Assembly: GCA_011032825.1 (NCBI GenBank) | Contig: JAADJZ010000041.1 | Span: 62,001-126,000, forward strand | DNA: 64,000 bases | Reading direction: 5' to 3' | DNA from: Massariosphaeria phaeospora | Lineage: Eukaryota > Ascomycota > Dothideomycetes > Pleosporales | Part shown: one piece after another, positions 20,935 through 32,263 of the stretch | How the letters are laid out: each line of letters begins with the position of its first letter | Numbering within the stretch: position 1 is the first letter of the stretch | Notes under the pieces: model-generated | Seen by the model: only the letters and a program-made list of their open reading frames with translations | Database searches by the model: none | Told to the model about the DNA's origin: nothing | Made by a program: the position numbers and the translations under genes

Positions 20935-21777
20935 CTAGTATGCCATTTCGGGTCGTCGCCGCTTCGGTATCTTGTATCGGGCGTTGTACACTCTGTCGTC
21001 TACAACCCGCCCCGTAACGTCAATCCCCGGGCGCGAGTAGTGGTATATGTCCATAAGACCCGGTTCCAGCAGTTCGACATCGTCGTGCTGGTCGAGAGCC
21101 AGTATGCCGGCTTCACATCGTCGCCAATCAGTCCAGTGGGTGTGCATTGGAGAACACCTGTTTCTGCACTTACTAGTGCGTCCCCAGCAAGGACTACAGG
21201 ATCGTCGTTCTCGTCAAAATTACTATCTTCCGAATACTCGCTGGAAGATGTCTCTTTATGCCACCTCAGGTGGTCTCGAGGCCTGGTGACGACATAGATT
21301 GGCGGGAGCCAGCGTAGAAGTGGTTTCGTTTTTCGAAGCCGGCGCGGGTAGGTTATCAACACTAGCTTCCCTTCTCGGACCGAGTACTCATATGTGGCGT
21401 ATCTACAAGATTTCAGACTAATCTCAACTCAACCTATAGAATCGAACATACCCGTGCCAGAACAACACCACCTACAGCCCATGCTGGATCCTGGTGTACA
21501 GATCCAGAGCCAAAGCGCGGTGGCTTTGGAATCGCATCGTCGGGTGCACGAGGAGCTGCCTCACGCGCAGCATGGCGTCCACGGGCTGCTCGTCCCAGCG
21601 GACAGCAAAGTTCCAGAACGCGAGCGCGCGGCGCAATACGCGGATCCGGAGGGAAGCTTTTGGGCGCTGGACTTGATCGGAGTCACCAGCACTGTCCATC
21701 TGCGGCGGACAGACTTCGTTTAGATTAAAGCCGAAGTCGTCCTCCAAAAAGCTATCGCGACGGATTGCTGTGGACAT
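20935..21777 (-). pseudogene. Paralog of the WNF/WDEQ gene, probably decayed
   Basis: The first exon (from 21777) reads SLRIRVLRRALAFWNFAVRWDEQ and continues to TRIQHGL, where a TAG stop replaces the splice site used in the sister gene. A second exon after TTGTAG (about 21405) reads YATYEYSVREGKLVLITY, then RWLPPIYVVTRP and an acidic SSSEYSEDSNFDENDD tract. The 3' part changes frame (GILALDQHDDVELLEP to RRRPEMAY, stop at 20935) after a GTAAGT that does not join in phase. The stop at the exon junction plus the frame problem suggest decay, though unusual splicing cannot be excluded. Function unknown. Confidence 0.5.
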
Positions 21778-24576
21778 CGCTATCTATTTCGGTACGACTA
21801 TACGCGGTACGGTATCAGGGGGTAGGTGGTGGGCGATGGGGTGACAGGCGATGTATGATGTAGGTGAGTTCGGCTCGGCGGCTCCAGAGTTCATTGATCT
21901 TCCTAGCCACAGCAGATCTGGCGAGCAAGCGCGATGTGACAGTCACGACATGCGGTTGCCGTCCCGATGTCACAGCATCGCGCCTCGACCCTAGCGATTA
22001 CACGGCTGTACACCTCTCCATCGCCACTGCGCTGCCCGCTCATCTCCGATCCCGAAGGAGCTCTCGCCTCGCGGCTCGCCCTGAATCACATACTCGAATC
22101 TCGAGTTTAGACGCATCGCGGCGAAGCGCTTGGCCTGTCATATCAAACCCTTGCTGGTTCGATCGCCTTTTTCTCCCGTTCATAAAGTCATCGATGTATG
22201 GCTGCTTTGTGTTTATCTTGCAAGACATGACGGATCTTGTGCAACATGGGTCGGTAGAGATCGAGAGCACGGTTTACATGCCTCTCGTGGTTCCAAACCG
22301 AGATCATCGCACTGCTGCATGTAGGTGACAGGTCCTGGGCCAGCGGGTGTCGACGTTCGTTCCGGTCAAAGAGGCGATCCGGCATATCCACCCAAAACGA
22401 ACGAAGATACTCCACTGTCCCAATGCAGGTATAGGCGAACCCACAGGTTGGGGAATGATGGTCCCCAGTCGCGGTGAGAAGTGAGAGTGCGCCATTCAGC
22501 GGCGGCGTCTGATTGCGAGGGCTCTCCGGCGAGCAGGGGCCGCGAGCTGTAGATTTCGGCTCGGACCGCGGAAGTATTTGGTGGAGATCGAGCGGCGAGA
22601 TGCGTATAATGGTGCCATCTTGGTGGTGGAGGCGGGATAGCTTGCAGCAGAAGGTGCCCCGCATCACGTGCCGTATTCCCACCACACCTATCGTCACTCC
22701 ATCACCACCACCAGTTCCACCGTCACCATCATCATCAATCCCCCTACGAAATCACCCCTACAAAGTCACCCCAAGACTTTCGACTATCTCGAATCGACGA
22801 CGGCGCTCCTTTCATCCCCATCATGGCCGGATCGCCGTGTCGCTCGCCATTCCTTCCCAATTGTCAAGCACCGGATGAACACGGGTTCTGACGCAGAGTA
22901 TGCCGGCTGCGATACCTTACTATAATTCTGGCTCCTTCTTGCTCTGTGGATTCAGCTGCGGGATGGGCGCCTAGTCAACCATCGAACCTCCGTCGCTCGC
23001 AGGTCGGGCCACACGCCAACTCCACTGGTGCAGCGCGAAGGCACTTCGAGCGTACTGCTGAACGCAAAGCTAGATGCGTGGCTAGGTGCCCGTCGTAGCC
23101 GAAGGTCGAGGGTCGGGGGTTGAGGGTTAGGTGTCGCGCGTGGAAGTACGCGGTCCACCCGTGAATCAGCTGAATGGCGTGACGTCCGGCTTGGAGTCGG
23201 AGAGAGAGGACATCGTAACGGTCCAACTAGGGATATATGTATCACTCACTCTAGTTGCGACCGCGGTGCTGAACGCCTCCCTCCACGCTCCCAAAACTGC
23301 GAACATAACCTCGAAATCTCGCCTCCGACACGATCATTGAGACAAAGATTCACAGCGCTCCAGGTGCAGGGCGGATCCCCTGATGGATAGCCAGTGCCAT
23401 AGCACCAAACACAATGATGAGGCGATGCGCGGATACCGAGGGGACTCGTTCAGCCATTTGTAGACACTCAGTAGAGCAATGCGGAGAATGGAATAAACAA
23501 CACGGGTGCTTCGGAACTATACAAGACGTGGATTGGTTGGTTGCAGGCAGAGTAGCACTGTCTGCGGAGTAGGACTGCATGTCGTAGTACAGCTCCGCTC
23601 TTTGCCTTCTGCCTCGTTCAACGTCACTCCCCTTGACCGGAATCTTTCCAGTTAAAAGCACGATTTCCTCTACCCACTCCGATCCAGCCTATCTACGAAT
23701 CAGCTCTGTAAATTCACCTTCTCGAACTGTCCAGAATCTACGCACGAACCGCCGTCTTCCCGTATTCTTGAATAAAATGAGGCGTCTCCCGGGGGGTCCG
23801 CAAAGTCGGACGGTCTCCACTACATCAATTCACTCATCAATGCTTCGGCACCACATTCGCGCGGCGTCTTACAGCACAGGCATGTAAGTCAGGAAGAACC
23901 TCGCATTGTTGATATCTGAGAACAGTCTGGGCGGCCACCCGATGCCGGGCAACGGGCGATCGAAAGTTTCGAAGAGTGTGAACCCAGGGCGCTAAGGTGG
24001 AGCATGGGTGATTGCTATAGAGTATAGTACGACTGAGGGAACAACACGTGTGAGTGGGGAATATTTGGGGGTAAATATGATCATTTTTTGGTGGACCGCC
24101 GGAGCAAGAGAAGGACGTGGGGCCGTAGTGAGAAAAGGATAAAGAAGCTGGAAACAAGGACGGGGATATTCCCATCTACACGCTACGTACGGACATTCGT
24201 AAATATTTCGGGAGTGCGACCGGCCACACAACAGCCAATGGGGCATTCAGCTCCTGGGTACCCGCTCTAGAGGGCTAGAACAGCCACCGCCCTTGGGTGA
24301 TAGATCTTGTCTGCCCCGCTCGCCTCTCTTCAGCATGGTCTACGCCGTCTGGCTGTTTCAAAGCATTGCTGTATATTCTAGACACAAGAGGCCTTTGTAA
24401 ATGTGGTGATAACCCTTGACTGAGCGGGATTGCGAAACCGGATCCGCCAAATGCTGTCGGATGCGGAATAATTAACCTCTCTGAAACTGAGAAACCGTCG
24501 ACGATACCCGGGAAATGGTCCTCCACATCCCAAAATTTGCTTGTCAACTGAGTCTCCTTCTTTTTCCTCTTGAGCA
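21778..24576. other. Gene-poor stretch, no gene supported
   Basis: Frames at 22188-22697 (-), 22975-23226 (-) and 23350-23661 (-) have partly protein-like stretches, but none shows a start context, introns or a domain. ACC-rich low complexity occurs at 22668-22745. The stretch just downstream of the nuclease-like locus (24275-24577) contains an open frame of 100 codons that overlaps its stop codon and may be 3' UTR. Confidence 0.35.
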
Positions 24577-25529
24577 TTAGTCCAACTTTTGGGCTTTGTG
24601 TAAGTTACACCACCACCGTGTTGCTCCAGTTTCTTCATCTCTAGAGAATACTCCCACAGTTCCAACTTTGGTTGTTTCATTTTTACATCCTGCTTCATTC
24701 TGCGTCATTCCAGAACATCTAGTCATCTCTCCGGTAATCTGGTTAGGTTGTGTGCGTGTGCGTGTTTCATCCTTGCATGCCATGATAAGAAAGCCAAGAA
24801 GCCCAACACGAAAATCCTTTTCAGCAAGTACAAATGCGCTCGCTTTCTCGTAGTCAGCACAGTCTTTGTCAAAGACAAAGAGAACCAGGTTCTGGTAATC
24901 GCACAAAGCAACGAAGCGACATTTACTCTTGCGTGCGTATGCCTTGACTTGCTTTGTACCGTTGATTACATTGCGATGAACGGGAGAAACGGTGCTAATC
25001 CCGCCGCGTCTTGCGAGTTCCTCTTCGGCTATGTCTGCCTTCCAGATGGATGCTGCGAAATCCTCGGGTACAATGTATGCACATCGTTTAAGCTCAACCA
25101 TGGCGAATACTCCCTCCTGATCACGAAACGCTACATCAACTCGAAGTCTGGAGGTGGGAGAAGGAAGTTGGACTTCAGAATGTATGAAATCGACCTATCT
25201 GTTAGGGCAAGGTTAAGGACGCGGTGTACGCTGTGAAAAATCTTCTTATCCACTGCACGCACCACATCGGCTTCGGAATCCAACGTCCAAGGACTTAGAG
25301 GAGATTGGTGAAAGACGTCCAGACTATTACAGACGTTCAGGTCGGTAGGTAGTGCTTGTTCACCAGTCGCCATGATTTTCTTTTCAAGCTCAGGATTATC
25401 GTGCAGGATCCTCACGAGGTCCTCTTTCATTACGTCACCGGACGAGGGCTTGGTCCTCCGAGAGGTTGGTCGCTCATCAGACTGCGGTAATGACCTTTGA
25501 AAGATTGCAAGAATATTGGGGAGTACCAT
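24577..25529 (-). pseudogene. PD-(D/E)XK nuclease-like protein, frameshifted
   Basis: Two adjacent minus-strand frames belong together. The upstream one (ATG at 25529) encodes SEADVVRAVDKKIFHSVHRVL and stops at 25131. From about 25147 the other frame continues RVDVAFRDQEGVFAMVELKRC. Aspartate of VDVAF and glutamate/lysine of ELK form the D-x15-ExK pattern of PD-(D/E)XK-type nucleases, with an upstream acidic helix. The C-terminus has RCSGMTQNEAGC...WWCNLHK, a CxG-x5-6-C...C-x2-H zinc-binding pattern found in several fungal and viral nuclease-like proteins. I found no intron that joins the frames in phase, so a one-base frameshift near 25130-25150 is the simplest reading. The function (nucleic-acid cleavage) is inference. 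Confidence 0.55.
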
Positions 25530-26032
25530 TCCGGTGTTGGCAGATCTGGGTAGACAAATCGATGGCGGACCCTTCTTGTTGGATTGTAGTGTCAACTTGC
25601 AGTAGGCAGTTGGGTGTAAGTGGCTGTGGGTGTGTAAAGAAGGGGGTAATACCTTAATGGGCAGAAACTAATGGCATATATAATGGGTGAAATCAGTACT
25701 CCAGCGCACGTAGTGAACCCCTAAAGCGATGCTGTTGACACACAACGATGTAGCGCGTTGACGTCAATTGCCAATACCTAAACAACTCAAACAGTCACCT
25801 CGGATGCTTCGTGGCCTTTCACATACCATTTATCCACTATTCTTACACAATCACAAACAAAGTGTACGTAGACTGTGAAAGGCTGCCTATGCTCCCAAGC
25901 AACAAACTTTGTAGGCGAACAACTCTCGCAATCTCTCTGCACACCACCACCTTCGTGGCAGCAGATCGGCTTCTTACGTCATCCGCTCTCGGCTATACTA
26001 ATACCGAGGAACGTACCTATCTAAGCTTTACC

Positions 26033-26078
26033 ACCTCCCACCACCTCCCACCACCTCCCACCACCAACGTCCCACCTT
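26033..26078 (+). repeat. CCACCTCC microsatellite-like repeat
   Basis: The unit CCACCTCCCA repeats about four times, about 60 bp upstream of the kinase-like start codon, within its 5' UTR or promoter. Pyrimidine-rich 5' leaders are common in fungal genes. Confidence 0.8.
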
Positions 26079-26137
26079 CTCTCGCCAATCTCACCCACCT
26101 CCCTCGCTCTCCCGCCATCTTCCACGACGCGTCTTCG

Positions 26138-27139
26138 ATGGCAACCAAGTCATCAACATCACGCATACGCGGAATGCGTTACCGAGAAAACCACTGTTTG
26201 CGCATTGTGCGCGATGTGCCTCCCGCCCCATTTGGCCACTTCTACCCGGCCACCATCGCCAATACCGAGCTCAACAATGACAGCGAAGATGGTATGCCAC
26301 GTACACCTTGTGCTGTGGGCGGCACTCTGACTGTCAAGTCCGTTATCCAGTGCAGGAAAAATCATGCTCAGGTCCTCGTGGTACGTGCGGAAGGCAGCGA
26401 GTTTGGCAACGGCAAGGATCTCATCGCCAAAATATACGACGAACAGCTCTACGTTTCTGAATCCCATCGTGCCTTCGACAATGAATCTGACGATGAGGAC
26501 GACGATGGCGACGACGACGAGCCGGCTCCCACTCCCGCTCTGGCTGCATACTCGCGCGAGGCCGCTGCGTACAAGGCACTCAACGACAAGGTGAAAGCCG
26601 AGCATGACCAGAAATATGCGAGAGCGATGGGCCGGGTCCCTAAATACTACGGATCGTGGGCCGTCGATGCAACCAACAACGTTTCGGTTGCGGCCAATCC
26701 CAAGCTCATCCTCCTCGAATACATCAAAGCCGACAGTATGGAAGATTTCTGGATCGACGATGAGGACAAGCGCAAAAACATTATGAAACAACTCATCGAA
26801 GCCGAGAGCGACCTCAGCTTCTACGCCGGTGTTCAGCACGATGACCTGCTGCCGCGCAACGTACTCATCCAGGGCGATGGTGATGGCGATGCCGGTGGCT
26901 TCAAGGTCTACATCGTCGACTTCGACATCTCGCGTATGGGAGTTCAAGTAGGTGAGAAATATCAAAACCCACTGTACCATTGGATTCGATCCGCATCTGC
27001 CTGGACGGCGCAAGGATGGCCGAAGGAAGATCTCAATTGCACTCTTCAGTGGATGTGGGATACGTTCGGCGACAACCCGGATTATTACCCAGCAACAGCC
27101 GACACTAGCAATCGCTTCTGGCTCTATCCGAAGAAATAA
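26138..27139 (+). CDS. Protein kinase-like (fungal APH/kinase fold) protein
   Basis: A single exon encodes 333 residues. I chose ATG at 26138 rather than the upstream in-frame start at 25811 because the 109 extra codons are pyrimidine-tract translation. Motifs: a beta3-like lysine in LIAKIYD (Lys97), an acidic spacer (ESDDEDDDGDDDE), a helix-C candidate REAAAYKAL, the hinge strand LILLEYIKADSMEDF, the catalytic loop GVQHDDLLPRNVLI (His234, Asp236, Asn241) and VYIVDFDIS (Asp261), where DFD replaces DFG. No glycine-rich loop is obvious. It matches the large group of fungal protein kinase-like/aminoglycoside phosphotransferase-like proteins of unknown substrate. Catalytic residues are present, so activity is possible. 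Confidence 0.72.
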   Translation: MATKSSTSRIRGMRYRENHCLRIVRDVPPAPFGHFYPATIANTELNNDSEDGMPRTPCAVGGTLTVKSVIQCRKNHAQVLVVRAEGSEFGNGKDLIAKIYDEQLYVSESHRAFDNESDDEDDDGDDDEPAPTPALAAYSREAAAYKALNDKVKAEHDQKYARAMGRVPKYYGSWAVDATNNVSVAANPKLILLEYIKADSMEDFWIDDEDKRKNIMKQLIEAESDLSFYAGVQHDDLLPRNVLIQGDGDGDAGGFKVYIVDFDISRMGVQVGEKYQNPLYHWIRSASAWTAQGWPKEDLNCTLQWMWDTFGDNPDYYPATADTSNRFWLYPKK

Positions 27140-29012
27140 ACGCGACTGTGTGCTCTACAGTAGCCATACTAGATGTTCCCCTGTGGGTCTTTGCGTCGAC
27201 ATGGCCGCATGGCCGCATGGGATGGGAACGAGTGCTCGGATACGAATGGAAAAGATCGAAGGCATCTGAAGCGGTTGGTGTGTGTGTGTGTGTGTGTGTG
27301 GACTGTGTTCGTCAGTTACTGTCGGCGAGGCTAGATAAAGCAGAACTCTGAATGAATGAACAAGTACATCGCGACATTCGTATCTTTGCAGGTCGTGCCA
27401 TCTCCATCGTGCGTCTTCCACTACCATTCGAAATCAGACAGACTGCCTGTAGTATTTCCCATTTGTGTCTGCTGTTATCTATGCGCTGTTATCTATGCGT
27501 CGTTTATGTCTGCCAACACCAAAATAATACCAATGCCAGATGCTCTAGCTCTATTCCAACGTATACTACCATAACATAATGTCCGGGCTACCCCTCCGCA
27601 GTCGAATCATTGATCGTACGCCGTGCAGATATAGACGATGGGTATCATCGATCGTCAGTTGATTTTCGAGAGGTTCACCAAATGCGGATAGGACGATATT
27701 TGAAGGATCAAATACATCAATGGGTTCGACCTCGATGACAAAAAATACGAGCATAGAAAAAGATGAACCCATATCGCGGTCCCGTGTGCGCCGGGGTCGC
27801 ATAATGATATTTAGTAGGATACCAAACCGAAATGAGACCCTGTAAACTTGCTAACTGGTTATATCTCATATTATTGACTGCTGAAGGAAACTCGGAGCTG
27901 GAGCTGGAGCTTCGTCGACTTCGCCTTATCGCTGCCGTGGCCCCCAGCCCGCCTTTCACATCACCCGCCTAGTGCGATTGGCTCTGGTTAGTAAGCTAGT
28001 GACTGAGAAGAGCCTTGTTTGTACGATCATTAGTATGCGCAAATACATCATCCGTTTTGCCAGATGTTCACTTTGTGTATCCGCGCCATTCGTAATTATC
28101 TAATGGATACATTCTTCTTATTCCTTACCTTGCCTTTGTGGAGCCTGTGCCATACTCCGTGATCGACCCACCCATCATCCCGTGGATCATTCATCGCAGA
28201 CCTTCCAGTAATAGCATACGTGCCATTCTAACATTGGCACGTTCCGATGGCGCCATCGATCACTAAGTCAAGTCCTCTAGAGAATTGTGAAAATGTGGTA
28301 GGCCGCCTCGAAAAAGCCGCATGGGGATTGCTATCGGTGTCGCAAGGCGGAGCAAATAAGCGGAAGTTTTTCAATGCCTTTTAGAATATATCCACTCAAC
28401 GAGGAACACATGGCCAGCACATCCGCATACCGCAATGAGATTACGCCCGTCCAAGTTGTGTAATTCGCGTCTGAAAATTAAGATACAGCCCAATAGCAGC
28501 CAGCGAGCACAACGCCTGGATATCAGGATAGCAGCTCGATAGACTCGAGCAGGCGCGGAGAAGAATCGCAGACCGGACGTGCGCGGCAAGCCAACGTCCA
28601 GAGCTTGCAACGGTCTGCGGGTTTCTACTTGCATTGTATGAGCGTTTTGCTACCCTGTTGCGGGAGGGCCTTCGTTCGCGTACGGCCATCATGATGGGGA
28701 GAATAAAGTTCGAGAGAAAGGAATCAGGGGAAGTGATGTGCTGTTTGGCGAAGCTGCTGGGTTGAACTGGTATAGATGTCATGAAGGACGTGGGAAATGC
28801 ATGCGATCGCGAGAAAGGGATGTATGAATAAACAAAGAAAGTGCTACACTGAACTCAAATGTATAGGTAGACAAACACGACCACAGCGCAGCAAGGTGGG
28901 AATAAAGTTGAAAGCCGAGGATAAAGGCAGTCGGCATTAGTCTAACCCATTCGGGGTGACATGTCCTGAATTAGTGCGTCGTCTACAAACCTGGACAGCT
29001 TCTTATCCATGC
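27140..29012. other. Intergenic stretch with a GT microsatellite
   Basis: A (TG)n run lies at about 27278-27300 downstream of the kinase-like gene. Small frames at 27566-27802 (-) and 28441-28782 (-) lack support. No other structure seen. Confidence 0.4.
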
Positions 29013-29165
29013 TCTTGCGGAAACAGGATCTCCAGAACTAACCCTATCGGCTACTTAGCTGTGTATAGAACTGTAGCTTTTTACAGTTATATTACTGCGT
29101 TGGATGATCCTTTTGGAGGTACGCAGATCTATCTCTTTGGTTCCAGAGATTCCGCTTCCGTAAGA
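29013..29165 (+). mobile_element. MITE copy A (about 153 bp)
   Basis: Inverted ends TCTTGCGGAAAC and its partner CTTCCGTAAGA enclose a conserved core with AGAACTGTAGCTTT, CAGTTATATT, CTGCGTTGGATGATCC and TTTTGGAGG. It matches copies B and D over the full length and C and E in part. It has no coding capacity, so it is a non-autonomous element. Confidence 0.75.
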
Positions 29166-29528
29166 GCCCGTTGTCCTCATTCCCCCGACACAGTCAATCC
29201 GCCCTGGCGATGCCCCATAGCCAACTCAACCAACCTCCTGTCCTATTTGTCTAACGGCGCAACGTCCGCCCTTCGTTGCGAAGGATTGTGTTGTTCGAGC
29301 CCGAGGTCCTTCCTATCCAACTCGTCGACGTCACCATTCCTGCAAGATCTACTCGCACGAGATCGGCCAGCACTGACGCCTAGCGTAAGCACTACAAAAC
29401 GCGAGTCGTAAATACGGGACGGTCGCTTAGAAGCAAAGGCTTGATCGGAGGATTTAAATCGCTCGGCGCGCCGGAGCTGCAAGCGTAGGTGCTGACGCGG
29501 GACTTCGCCCCCAACTTTGACCATCCTC

Positions 29529-29685
29529 TCTTGCGGAAAACGGATCTCCGGAACTAGCCCTATTTGTCTACTGCCTAGCTGTATATAGAACTGTAGCTTT
29601 CTAAAGTTATATTGCTGCGTTAGATAATCCTTTTAGAGGCGCGCGGATTTACCTCTCTAGTTCTGGAGATTCCGTTTCTGTAAGA
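29529..29685 (+). mobile_element. MITE copy B (about 157 bp)
   Basis: Ends are TCTTGCGGAAAA and GTTTCTGTAAGA. Flanks GACCATCCTC (29519-29528) and GACCCTCCTC (29686-29695) match at 9 of 10 positions, a probable target duplication. It lies directly upstream of the helicase fragment, so insertion may have accompanied truncation of that gene. Confidence 0.8.
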
Positions 29686-29689
29686 GACC

Positions 29690-30170
29690 CTCCTCAACAT
29701 CTACACGAGGTGGAGACAAGCTTGCAATGACAACAAGCAAGATGAATGTCGAAGCCATGCGCATCCAAATGCTCAAACTTGTCGGCCGAACATGGCGACT
29801 GGAAGCTCTGAACCACCGCGACCCAGAATACTACCCGAGGGTCCTGAAGGCTCTGGCGGCGGGTGCTTTTCTCCGAGTCGCCAAGCGCCGGCCAAATGGG
29901 GACGGGTCGTACGAAACAGTACGAGGTGGCAACGTGGTCTCGTTGGCACGTGAAACGAAAATCGCCACCTGGCACAACGAATGGGTGTTTTACGAGGAGA
30001 TACACACAACACAGAAAGGGAACGTCATGCGCTTAGCCACGGGTATCCCACCGGAGATCCTCGTTCATGCCGCGCCCCAATATTGGTGGGATGTTGAATT
30101 CATACCAGAGGGTCACATCAAGGATACCCTGGTCAAGGTCAGAGCCAGTATGACCGGCGTTTCCGAGTGA
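29690..30170 (+). pseudogene. DEAH-box helicase C-terminal (OB-fold) fragment
   Basis: The frame ending at 30170 reads PEYYPRVLKALAAGAF, FLRVAKRRPNGDGSYETV, then WHNEWVFYEEIHTTQKGNVM and a WWDVEF tail. This is the oligonucleotide/oligosaccharide-binding C-terminal domain of DEAH-box splicing-type RNA helicases (family pattern AxFFxxVA..G.Y.T, then EWVVYHELV.T.K.YMR). Just upstream, in another frame, LLNIYTRWRQACNDNKQDEC matches the LLNVY.W segment that precedes this domain, with the WCxENF stretch missing. All helicase motifs are absent, so it is a truncated, frameshifted remnant starting right beside MITE copy B. Confidence 0.72.
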
Positions 30171-30441
30171 CAAAGTCCTTTGACGACTTTGATGAGCCCG
30201 TTGATGAGCCCTTTCTTTGTTGGGCCCCTTTGTTGAGTCTGATGCCGCTTAATTTCGCTACGTGAAAGACTAGAACATCAAAGTCGACGGAAGTGCCAGG
30301 AATCACACGGCTCAGCTCAGAGTTATCGTAGAATGATAAATAAAACACGACTAAAAGAATATCTAAATGACACGGAATCTGTGACCCGGATCAAGAAGCT
30401 CAGAACGAAAGGCTTGAATCGAGCCTATAGCTATAGCTACT

Positions 30442-31689
30442 ATGAACGAACAGCACCGACTTAAGGCTGAGAATGCGAAGCTTTGGAGGGTGAACGAGAA
30501 ACTAAAGGAAGAGAACACTGAGCTTATCGAAGCAGAAAGGAGTTTCTCAAGAGAGACTAGACGCAACCAATGGGTAGCAATTGCCGACGTTGGCCAACTC
30601 CACAAAGCCTTATCCGACGCCAACCACAAGATCGCAGTTCTGGAGGATGAATATAGCCTACTCAAAGCCGAGAAAGAAAAAGACAACGTCTGTCCGGAAT
30701 CCAATCTGCATGAACAGATTGAGGAACTGAAGAAAGAGAAGGGCTTCCTCGCATACCTCCTGGCCGATGCCGAATCCAATCTCGACGCGGCGAAGGACAA
30801 TATCGAGTTGATCAACCAGGAAAACACCTCTCTGCGCCTCTCCAACAAGAACGCCTTGGAATCTGCTGCTTCCCAAGAACCGCAAAGCCTGCTGCACGCC
30901 ATTAAGCAGCTGAAACTCAAGCACACTGGAGAGATTGCCGCTAAAAACGAGGAGTTCCGCCAAAAGCTCGCAAGCGTAGAGCGGAAACACCGCGCGGAGA
31001 TTGGCAGATACAAGAAGGCCAGTTCATGGGTACGTTTTCAAGACGAGAATGCGCGGCTCGCCCAGGACTGTGCTATCAGGACCGATGCCCTCGAGGACAT
31101 CATCGCCGCTAAAGACCGAGAGATTAAGCGCTGCAAAGAGGAGCTTGTCGCCCAATCGACCAAGCTCGTGACTGAGAACGCCGACCTCAAACGCGACCTC
31201 GCAAACCTCAAATGCAAGCACAACGGCCTCCAAGACCACTACGTCACCGCCGAAACAGTGAACAGCGAGCTGCGCGACGAGATTACCCGCCTACTCCAGG
31301 ACGCCATCAGCAGCGCGGTCGCCAAAGTCACGATCGAGCATCTGGAGAAGCAGCTGCGCACGAAAGCGGCCGAACACACCACGTTCCATTCGCGGACAAA
31401 GACACATTGCGAAGCGCAGGATGCAAAAATTGTAGGGTTGACGTGGAAGGTTGAAGCGTTGACGGCGAAGATTAAGGAGCTGACGGCGAAGAATGCGGAG
31501 CTGACGGCAAAGAATTTAGAGTTGATGGCCCGGATCGCAAGGTTGCCGGCGGTGCAGAAATACGATTTTTTTGCGGCGTCGAGGCCGGCTGCTCCTGCGG
31601 CTGGATTGGCGGCCCCGGAAGTAGAGCGCCGAATTGCGATGATGGCTAAATTACAAGCTGCGAAGGAGGGGGATGATGAGATGTTGTAA
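30442..31689 (+). CDS. Long coiled-coil protein, 415 residues
   Basis: A single exon with ATG at 30442. Nearly the whole protein has heptad-patterned L/I/A positions in charged helix: HRLKAENAKLWRVNEKLKEE at the N-terminus, then repeated LKxEN and KRxLANLK segments. Near 350-385 there is an internal repeat LTAKIKELTAKNAELTAKN. The last 40 residues are alanine/proline-rich and less helical. No motor, nuclease or zinc module is visible. Such proteins act as scaffolds, but nothing here points to a specific location or partner. Fungal coiled-coil orphans are common; the family was not recognised. Confidence 0.75.
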   Translation: MNEQHRLKAENAKLWRVNEKLKEENTELIEAERSFSRETRRNQWVAIADVGQLHKALSDANHKIAVLEDEYSLLKAEKEKDNVCPESNLHEQIEELKKEKGFLAYLLADAESNLDAAKDNIELINQENTSLRLSNKNALESAASQEPQSLLHAIKQLKLKHTGEIAAKNEEFRQKLASVERKHRAEIGRYKKASSWVRFQDENARLAQDCAIRTDALEDIIAAKDREIKRCKEELVAQSTKLVTENADLKRDLANLKCKHNGLQDHYVTAETVNSELRDEITRLLQDAISSAVAKVTIEHLEKQLRTKAAEHTTFHSRTKTHCEAQDAKIVGLTWKVEALTAKIKELTAKNAELTAKNLELMARIARLPAVQKYDFFAASRPAAPAAGLAAPEVERRIAMMAKLQAAKEGDDEML

Positions 31690-32263
31690 TGGGGAGAGGA
31701 AAAGGGAGACTGGTACGATCGAGTGCGAGATGGAGATATATTTATATTGGGGAGGGCGCTCGGTATGTTCCTGTGCGCGTCATCCTTCTCTTGGGCCCGC
31801 AGGTGTGGCGGAAGCAGGAATATGGTTGTGTGCGATGGTAGAGGCTGTACTTTTACTGTACACTTGTTTGGTTATGTATACTTGTTTATTATTCACCGAC
31901 GTACTCAAAGTACGTCTTAATTAGCTTGCTTGTGTGATTTCTCGACGTCATCCGATGAATGGGAGAGGGATGGCTGGTGACGAGGGAGTAGGGGATGTAG
32001 GTATGTTTCACTGTGTAGGCAATTAAGAGCGTTTTGTTGCAGAATGTTGGGACTTGTTTGTTCGAGTTCGGAATTGGAATTGACTAGCTGGAGGGGCTTC
32101 TATCGTTCAAGTGGTGCGCTGTCTTTGGCTTTTAAAGGTCCGAAGCTTAAACTACTTCACTCGTGTCGACGCTCTACAGACGACGATGACATCGACATGG
32201 AGGCTAACAAAAGATATCGGATGGTGATGCCTAAGCATAGTACGCGGCTTGTAGAAGGGTCCC

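Noticed and set aside
22150..22165. GGTTCGAT word considered as a tRNA B box
   Set aside because: No matching A box or cloverleaf within 60 bp; same for GGTTCGA at 27723 and 13208.
22188..22697. 169-codon minus-strand frame
   Set aside because: Some protein-like stretches, but no domain, no splice sites and no second copy; not enough to call a gene.
26159..27013. 284-codon minus-strand frame across the kinase-like gene
   Set aside because: Shadow frame; no domain, whereas the plus strand has catalytic motifs.
30363..31013. 216-codon minus-strand frame opposite the coiled-coil gene
   Set aside because: Serine/phenylalanine-rich shadow of heptad-rich coding sequence.
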